Below, one piece after another: positions 8,446-12,552 of a stretch of DNA of 12,552 nt (within the stretch, counting starts at the first letter, position 1; every line of letters starts with the position of its first letter). A model generated the notes under the pieces. That model saw nothing but the letters and a program-made list of their open reading frames with translations. It was not told where the DNA came from and searched no databases. Both the position numbers and the translations under genes were made by a program. This DNA is from an uncultured Veillonellaceae bacterium (GTDB taxonomy: Bacteria; Bacillota; Negativicutes; Veillonellales; Negativicoccaceae): positions 1-12,552 of the forward strand of contig CAMYCX010000038.1 in the NCBI GenBank assembly GCA_947254705.1. The letters run 5' to 3'.

Positions 8446-9330
8446 TTACTCTTTCATTTCCGCATATGCCGGCGACTGTACCGCGGACGCGTGGCGATGT
8501 TTTCCCCATACATCACGAAGGTCCGAATGTATCGCCACCGCGTCATAATGATACATGCCCATGCGATTATTCATCACATACAGCATCGGTACCGCTAGTT
8601 TACGCCAACCGGGCACCAAGTGTCGCATCGTGTCGGTAAAGTTGATATATCCCGTTTGATGAATCCCCGGCATCAACTCGGTAATCTCCTTACCGTGCCA
8701 TGTCCCCGATCGAAATTCCGCATGCATATGACGCACCGCATCATGTTGTCGTCCCCGGCCGACCAGCCACGGTTGCGCAAAATCCAAATGCATGTCAAAC
8801 GTCGGAAACTCCGCCGTTGCGACCCGCAAGAAAGTCCCGATTTCTTCCCAGGTCAAGTACATGACTACGCCTTCGGCCACCAACAGCAGCGGTCCGTCAT
8901 GCGGCACGCGGCACGCCCAGTCACGCGTCAACATATTCCCGGCGATATTCGTCACTCGCGGATGCGTTGCCAACAACATCTCACGATACCGAATCACCTC
9001 CGGAAAATCCATATTTACCCAACGCACTTTGCCGTCGTCCACCCGTGCAAACCGCGTATCGAGTCCTGCGCCGAGCGATACCACCGTACCGCCCGGATGA
9101 CGATGCATCCAGCGCCGTACCTCGCGATCCATCGTCAACGCCCGTGCCAAAATCCCGTAGTAACTCATCCACGTCATCCGACAATGCGTACTGTCATCAT
9201 CCAACCGCCGTGCCAGTGCCAACGCCGCCGTATCTCCCAGTATCGGGTGTGACTCGGCCGCATCTCGGGCCCGCGCCGTCAACGTGATCAGGAGTGTTTG
9301 CGCAACTCCTTGCAACTCTATTTTTTCCAT
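8446..9330 (-). CDS. Class I SAM-dependent methyltransferase, leucine carboxyl methyltransferase (LCM) family
   Basis: A 294-residue protein of the LCM/PpmA-like family (often annotated as an O-methyltransferase of polyketide biosynthesis type). Visible motifs are the SAM-binding loop VVSLGAGLDTRF (about 83-94), an acidic residue after strand 2 (Asp108 in WVNMDFPEVIRYR), and the family signature LLLVAEGVVMYL (about 146-157). The substrate cannot be told from sequence. Bacterial members usually lack the eukaryotic phosphatase target and act on small molecules or unknown acceptors. The ATG at 9328-9330 has GAGGTG about 5 bases upstream. The gene has its own promoter candidate and terminator, and neither neighbour suggests a pathway. 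No polyketide or peptide biosynthesis gene is in view. It is rich in His and Arg but otherwise unremarkable. Confidence 0.85.
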   Translation of the reverse strand: MEKIELQGVAQTLLITLTARARDAAESHPILGDTAALALARRLDDDSTHCRMTWMSYYGILARALTMDREVRRWMHRHPGGTVVSLGAGLDTRFARVDDGKVRWVNMDFPEVIRYREMLLATHPRVTNIAGNMLTRDWACRVPHDGPLLLVAEGVVMYLTWEEIGTFLRVATAEFPTFDMHLDFAQPWLVGRGRQHDAVRHMHAEFRSGTWHGKEITELMPGIHQTGYINFTDTMRHLVPGWRKLAVPMLYVMNNRMGMYHYDAVAIHSDLRDVWGKHRHASAVQSPAYAEMKE

Positions 9331-9367
9331 TCATTCACCTCGCTTTATCGTCTGCCCTTTTTTCTTA

Positions 9368-9376
9368 ATTGTAGCA
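9368..9376 (-). promoter_or_regulatory. Extended -10 promoter of the methyltransferase gene
   Basis: On the minus strand, TGCTACAAT forms an extended -10 element (TG-n-TACAAT). There is no good -35 box 17 bases upstream. It sits about 37 bases before the start codon, in the gap after the pyrR terminator. Confidence 0.55.
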
Positions 9377-9437
9377 CAAACTCCCCGCCGCCACACGGTC
9401 AGAGGGAGAGCCATGTCGCTCCTTTCCGTTGCATCAC

Positions 9438-9466
9438 AAAACACCGTACGATCCCGTACGGTGTTT
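9438..9466 (-). terminator. Hairpin terminator after pyrR
   Basis: A perfect 12-bp stem (AAACACCGTACG at 9439-9450, CGTACGGTGTTT at 9455-9466) with a 4-base loop. On the minus strand it ends in only four consecutive T residues, so the U tract is short. It lies 44 bases after the pyrR stop codon and would close the lspA-rluD-pyrR operon. Confidence 0.75.
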
Positions 9467-9509
9467 GCCTATGAGCTGATTTTATAAAAATATCAACGAT
9501 CCGTTCTTC

Positions 9510-10043
9510 CTATTCGTCTGTCCGTTCACGCAAGCGAACACAATCTTGCCCGTCAATATCACTGAGAAGAACCGCGATATCTTCACGTTCGGAGGTGGGG
9601 ACATTTTTCCCGACGTAATCGGCACGAATCGGAAGTTCCCGATGGCCGCGATCGACAAGAACGGCAAGTTGCACGCTGCGCGGCCGACCGATAGCCATAA
9701 TGGCGTTGAGTGCCGAACGCACGGTACGTCCGGTATAGAGAACATCATCGACGAGAATGACGTCACGGTCATTGACATCGACATCAGGCAAGCGAACCGC
9801 GGCATCGGCCGGGCGATCATCGCGATAGCCGGAAATATTCAGTGCATGGACTTCCACGTGAGCGCCTTCGATCGCCGCCACTTGTTCGGCAAGTCGTTGT
9901 GCCAACGGAACGCCGCGTGTTTCGATACCGATGAATATCGCACCGTCCATTCCTTTATTTCGTTCGACGCATTCATGCCCGATCCGGCGCAGGGCCCGCC
10001 CCATCGCTTGCGCGTCCATTAATACGGTTTTATCTTGCCACAT
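9510..10043 (-). CDS. pyrR: Bifunctional pyrimidine operon regulator / uracil phosphoribosyltransferase PyrR
   Basis: PyrR is an RNA-binding attenuation regulator of pyrimidine biosynthesis that retains uracil phosphoribosyltransferase activity (uracil + PRPP to UMP). The protein is 177 residues, close to the Bacillus protein (about 181). The PRPP-binding loop VILVDDVLYTGRT is at 95-107. Also visible are IGIETRGVPLA (38-48) and the PyrR-type C-terminal region DRGHRELPIRADYVGKNVPT (131-150). ATG at 10041-10043 is chosen because AAAGGAG lies 8 bases upstream. An in-frame start 45 bases earlier lacks that support. It is the last gene of the lspA-rluD-pyrR cluster, as at the start of the pyr locus of Bacillus, but no pyr biosynthetic gene follows here. 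No PyrR-binding anti-antiterminator is apparent in the 99-base gap upstream. Confidence 0.95.
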   Translation of the reverse strand: MWQDKTVLMDAQAMGRALRRIGHECVERNKGMDGAIFIGIETRGVPLAQRLAEQVAAIEGAHVEVHALNISGYRDDRPADAAVRLPDVDVNDRDVILVDDVLYTGRTVRSALNAIMAIGRPRSVQLAVLVDRGHRELPIRADYVGKNVPTSEREDIAVLLSDIDGQDCVRLRERTDE

Positions 10044-10142
10044 GAATAGTCTCCTTTCTGTACGCCATGCAGAGATGCACAGCCCCACCGCGTTTTTTCC
10101 GTACCATTCGCTTCCGTCATGCGCTCGTACAACGATTTTCGT

Positions 10143-11075
10143 TCAAGATGTGCGGGGCAACGTCATCTCTTCCAGCCGTCGCAGACACATCGTCATATCC
10201 GCAGGAAGCGGCGCTTCACAAACAATTATTTCGCCGTCACTCGGACGGGCCACCGTCAAACGGGCACTATGCAATGCTTGGCCCTGCATGGGTAAGCGTT
10301 CTTTGCGACGGCCGTACAAGGGATCGCCCACGACGGGAAGACCGATATGCGCCAAATGCACGCGAATCTGATGTGTACGCCCCGTTTCCAGTCGACACCG
10401 CAACAAGGCATACCCTTGGTAACGTGTTACCACTTCAACATGAGTCACCGCCTCGCGACCGCCGGATACGACGGCACGCTTCATACGCTCTTTTGCGTCA
10501 CGTCCGAGCGGTAATCGTATCGTTAACGTATCCGCCGCCGGATCGCCGTGAACGATCGCGAGATATTCACGGCGCGCGGTATGTGCCCGAATTTGCTCCG
10601 TCAGTGCCGCTCTGCCGCGCTCCGTTTTCGCCGCCATCATCACCCCCGAAGTATCCCGATCAAGCCGATGCACAATCCCCGGTCGGGAATCATCCCCCGT
10701 TGCGGCCAGTACCCCGTCCGTACGGGCAAGCAACGCATGTACCAACGTCCCCGTATGGTGTCCGTACGCAGGGTGTACCACCATGCCGCGCGGTTTATTG
10801 ACGACAATCATATCCTCATCTTCATACAGAACATCAAGCGGAATATCTTCCGCCGTCGGTATCGCAGATACGGATTGTTGCCGTACCAAGCGCACCGTAT
10901 CATCCGTTCGCAAACGATAATTGGCCTTGCGGACAATGTCGTTCACCGTTACCGCCGCCGCTTTACAGTGCTTGAGAACGGCATTGCGTGCCAGCCCCGT
11001 TTGCGCGGCGAGAAACACGTCCAACCGTTCCCCTTCCGCGGTTTCCGGTACGTGATAGACCTTTTCTTCGCTCAT
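10143..11075 (-). CDS. RluD-family large-subunit rRNA pseudouridine synthase
   Basis: Isomerises uridine to pseudouridine in RNA, most likely 23S rRNA. The protein is 310 residues. An N-terminal S4 RNA-binding domain (about 14-65, with RLDVFLA and ARNAVLKHCKAAAVTVN) is followed by the RsuA/RluABCD catalytic domain. The catalytic motif is HRLDRDTSG, with Asp139 as the nucleophile, and LETGRTHQIRVHLAHIG follows, as is typical of the family. The equivalent gene in Bacillus (ylyB) also lies between lspA and pyrR. The sequence alone does not separate RluD from RluC specificity, so no symbol is given. Two ATGs are adjacent. The second (11073-11075) is preferred because AAGGAG lies 6 bases before it, against 3 for the first at 11078. 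Confidence 0.93.
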   Translation of the reverse strand: MSEEKVYHVPETAEGERLDVFLAAQTGLARNAVLKHCKAAAVTVNDIVRKANYRLRTDDTVRLVRQQSVSAIPTAEDIPLDVLYEDEDMIVVNKPRGMVVHPAYGHHTGTLVHALLARTDGVLAATGDDSRPGIVHRLDRDTSGVMMAAKTERGRAALTEQIRAHTARREYLAIVHGDPAADTLTIRLPLGRDAKERMKRAVVSGGREAVTHVEVVTRYQGYALLRCRLETGRTHQIRVHLAHIGLPVVGDPLYGRRKERLPMQGQALHSARLTVARPSDGEIIVCEAPLPADMTMCLRRLEEMTLPRTS

Positions 11076-11130
11076 CATTCACTCCTTGCCGTCACAGACT
11101 CCACCGTTTACGCCGATCGCCGCACAACCG

Positions 11131-11592
11131 TTACGACTGTCTCCCCCGATCGCGGGGCGTCTCATCAGACCGTAAGAAATACCACATCAACGCCGCTACG
11201 GCACCGCAAATCGCCATATCCGCCACGTTGAAAATCGGCCACACGCGAAAATCGATAAAATCAATGACACCGCCGCGGTAAAAACGATCCCATGCGTTAC
11301 CGAGCGCACCGCCGAGCAACAGTCCGACAGCGATCGGAAAATACCGCGGACGCTGCGGAATCCGCTCCCGATAGTAAAAAAACAACCCGAACAACACGAC
11401 CACGATCGATAAAAAGAACCATTGCTGATGCTCCAAAATACCGAATGCGGCACCGTGATTTTCGATATATGTCCAGTGCAATACATCCGGCACAATCGGA
11501 ATGCTCTCTCCCAGTTCCATCCGCGTTCGCACAATATATTTAATCCATTGATCCGCCGCTACGACGGCCACTGCCAACCAAATCGTCAACAC
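11131..11592 (-). CDS. lspA: Lipoprotein signal peptidase LspA (signal peptidase II)
   Basis: Membrane aspartic protease that removes the signal peptide from diacylglyceryl-modified prolipoproteins. The protein is 153 residues with about four membrane segments (near 2-13, 57-73, 84-100 and 120-140). Conserved motifs are DQWIK (Asp14), ENHGAAFG (44-51), GGALGNAWDR (94-103), GVIDF (108-112) and FNVAD (121-125). These contain the conserved aspartates that include the catalytic pair. The start is GTG at 11590-11592, because GGAGGGG lies 6 bases upstream. It also places Asp14, Asn99 and Asp102 at the positions I recall for the Bacillus enzyme. The frame stays open much further upstream, including an ATG at 11607 that overlaps the ribosome site; these are rejected as starts. 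It is the first gene of the rluD-pyrR cluster. The ZnuA-type lipoprotein encoded nearby is an obvious substrate. Confidence 0.95.
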   Translation of the reverse strand: MLTIWLAVAVVAADQWIKYIVRTRMELGESIPIVPDVLHWTYIENHGAAFGILEHQQWFFLSIVVVLFGLFFYYRERIPQRPRYFPIAVGLLLGGALGNAWDRFYRGGVIDFIDFRVWPIFNVADMAICGAVAALMWYFLRSDETPRDRGRQS

Positions 11593-11617
11593 ACGACACC
11601 CCTCCATTGTGCTTTTT

Positions 11618-11626
11618 ATTATATCA
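11618..11626 (-). promoter_or_regulatory. Extended -10 promoter of lspA-rluD-pyrR
   Basis: On the minus strand, TGATATAAT is a perfect extended -10 element (TG-n-TATAAT) ending 25 bases before the lspA GTG start. No recognisable -35 box is found at 16-18 bases. CGATTGTG directly overlaps the TG end and also occurs in the palindrome at 11772-11799. Confidence 0.65.
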
Positions 11627-11740
11627 CAATCGCCACCCCTATCCCGCGGCAACATGCCGTTTATTTTCATCCCGTGCAATACGCACGGAAAGCCGACACG
11701 AGGCAAGCACAAAATCGGACGAAAATACACCATGACCGCC

Positions 11741-11769
11741 TTGACGCGCACCTGGCGAACTTGTACAAT
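11741..11769 (+). promoter_or_regulatory. Promoter of the LexA-boxed gene (sigma-A type)
   Basis: TTGACG (11741-11746) and TACAAT (11764-11769) are separated by exactly 17 bases. The predicted start is near 11776, inside the left arm of the palindrome at 11772-11799. A strong promoter blocked by an operator at the start site is the usual design of a tightly repressed, inducible gene. A lone CGAAC half-site lies in the spacer (11756-11760). Confidence 0.85.
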
Positions 11770-11778
11770 GAACACAAT

Positions 11779-11792
11779 CGAACATTTGTTCG
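11779..11792. promoter_or_regulatory. LexA operator (SOS box)
   Basis: CGAACATTTGTTCG matches the Gram-positive LexA box CGAAC-N4-GTTCG at all ten half-site bases. It sits 10 bases after the -10 box, over the predicted transcription start, so bound LexA should block transcription of the gene starting at 11813. The box is the core of a longer palindrome with 13-base arms (11772-11784 and 11787-11799) and a 2-base centre. The match is direct. That this organism's LexA uses this motif is inferred from Bacillota in general. Confidence 0.85.
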
Positions 11793-11812
11793 ATTGTGTG
11801 AGGAGGTATACC

Positions 11813-12415
11813 ATGAAATTACAATCTGCGCCACCGTTATTGGGGCTAACACCGACCATTCCCGCGGCGGAAGACGTCACCCGCGTCGCCGCCTGGATCC
11901 CGACATACACCGACACGGGTGATGTCGTACGCACGTATTTTACAGACGGAACGATTCGCGATCTTCCCTATCGCATTCGCACCGTCATCAATCATGTCGC
12001 CGCTCATTACGGCACGAGCCCCAACTTGTTGCGACGTCGCCACACACAGGCACGACGCCTGTGGCTGCCGCTGCCGCTGGGCGACACCGTATTGGTTCCT
12101 TTGCGCGTACGACCGCCGCGCATCATGCGCGATGCGACCGTCGGCTACGTCAATCTGCGCCATATCCGCGACTGCCACGCCTCCGTCGGCGAGGCGCCGA
12201 CACGACTCATTCTGTCCTGCGCCGAGATCCCCGTTTACTGGCAGCGGGCAACCGTCTGCCGTCACATCGAGGCAGCCGTGATGTACTTGCCGCCGGTAGT
12301 TACCGATCCCCTCTACCCCGTCGCCGTGCGTCTGGCACAACTGTTACACATGATGATTGACAACAAACAAGCTCGGCCCGCGCTCCAAGACTACCCGACC
12401 GCATCCCTGTCCTGA
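11813..12415 (+). CDS. Predicted SOS-regulated protein of unknown function
   Basis: I do not recognise this 200-residue protein with certainty. ATG at 11813-11815 is chosen because GAGGAGG lies 6 bases upstream and the promoter and LexA box precede it. The frame is open further upstream, but those starts lie before the promoter. There is no signal peptide or clear membrane segment, so it is probably cytoplasmic, and it is rich in Arg and His. Visible segments are a hydrophilic N-terminal part containing TYFTDGTIRDLPYRIRTVIN (about 41-60), a basic patch LRRRHTQARR (73-82), LVPLRVRPPRIMRDATVGYV (93-112), and TRLILSCAEIPVYWQRATV (130-148). The later layout (P-L then GYVNL, then a TxLxLS strand) loosely recalls ComK-type regulators, a weak resemblance only. 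A role in DNA-damage response or competence is inferred from the operator. It appears monocistronic, divergent from lspA, with its own terminator. Confidence 0.8.
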   Translation: MKLQSAPPLLGLTPTIPAAEDVTRVAAWIPTYTDTGDVVRTYFTDGTIRDLPYRIRTVINHVAAHYGTSPNLLRRRHTQARRLWLPLPLGDTVLVPLRVRPPRIMRDATVGYVNLRHIRDCHASVGEAPTRLILSCAEIPVYWQRATVCRHIEAAVMYLPPVVTDPLYPVAVRLAQLLHMMIDNKQARPALQDYPTASLS

Positions 12416-12441
12416 CAAACGATGATCGTTACGCCGCCGCC

Positions 12442-12471
12442 AAACCTGCACCCCAGCGTGTGCAGGTTTTT
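12442..12471 (+). terminator. Intrinsic terminator of the SOS-regulated gene
   Basis: AAACCTGCAC (12442-12451) pairs with GTGCAGGTTT (12460-12469) as a 10-bp stem with an 8-base loop. The following run of T residues ends at 12471. It lies 26 bases after the stop codon, which makes the gene a single-gene transcript. Confidence 0.9.
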
Positions 12472-12552
12472 ATATTGCCGTTACCGACCAATCCCGCTGT
12501 ACTTCCTCTCAGCCCCTACCCCTATATAGTAAAAATATAATATCCGTATATC

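Noticed and set aside
8335..8598. Plus-strand ORF over the AT-rich gap and methyltransferase end
   Set aside because: Composition changes abruptly at the terminator and it overlaps a well-supported gene antisense.
10044..10142. Possible PyrR-controlled attenuator before pyrR
   Set aside because: No conserved PyrR-binding loop and no terminator/antiterminator pair could be found by eye.
11672..11688. Small inverted repeat CCGTGC...GCACGG
   Set aside because: A 6-bp stem without a U tract, and not placed relative to either promoter in a meaningful way.
11609..11812. Upstream extension of the 11813 gene (start at 11609), and the matching upstream extension of lspA on the minus strand
   Set aside because: Both extensions read through the promoters and lack ribosome sites, while well-placed ribosome sites support the internal starts.
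11846..12340. 164-codon minus-strand ORF opposite the SOS-regulated gene
   Set aside because: It has no ribosome site or promoter. The plus-strand gene has promoter, operator, ribosome site and terminator in order.
12472..12552. Minus-strand GGGGTAGGGGCTGAGAGG, resembling the 5' part of a thiamine pyrophosphate riboswitch
   Set aside because: The required downstream elements (an ACCTGA core and a GGATAATGCC-type segment) are absent from the following sequence. A chance GGCTGAGA match is likely.

Overview
The window looks like a chromosomal housekeeping segment of a low-to-moderate GC Bacillota. By eye the proteins resemble Negativicutes (Veillonella/Megasphaera-like) more than Bacilli, but that assignment is an inference from RpoB/RpoC and gene order. 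Supporting points are strong Shine-Dalgarno sites of the AGGAGG type, a Gram-positive-type LexA operator, the order lspA-rluD-pyrR, and RpoB/RpoC ends of clostridial/negativicute type. No IS element, CRISPR array, tRNA or rRNA was found.

Positions 1-6872 (minus strand) hold rpoC, cut off by the window edge, and complete rpoB, which encode the two large subunits of RNA polymerase. A 317-bp leader region (6873-7189) follows. It contains one near-consensus sigma-A promoter, a second candidate overlapping the previous gene's terminator, and a perfect 12-bp hairpin in the rpoB 5' untranslated region. The gene upstream of rpoB is a zinc-binding lipoprotein, not rplJ/rplL.

Positions 7190-9330 (minus) hold two apparently single-gene units. 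One is a ZnuA-type zinc-binding lipoprotein with a long His/Asp/Glu-rich loop and no transporter partners in view. The other is an LCM-family S-adenosylmethionine methyltransferase. Each has its own promoter candidate and intrinsic terminator.

Positions 9510-11592 (minus) form a probable operon lspA-rluD-pyrR: lipoprotein signal peptidase, a 23S rRNA-type pseudouridine synthase, and the pyrimidine regulator/uracil phosphoribosyltransferase. It has an extended -10 promoter in front of lspA and a hairpin terminator after pyrR. LspA would mature lipoproteins such as the ZnuA encoded nearby.

Positions 11741-12471 (plus, divergent from lspA) hold the most distinctive item. A 200-residue protein of unrecognised function sits behind a consensus-like sigma-A promoter whose start region is covered by a perfect LexA box (CGAAC-N4-GTTCG) inside a 28-bp palindrome, and an intrinsic terminator follows it. 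It is therefore predicted to be a stand-alone gene of the DNA-damage (SOS) response. Its C-terminal half has a layout loosely reminiscent of ComK-type regulators, which is a low-confidence hypothesis. The last 81 bases hold nothing that can be called.
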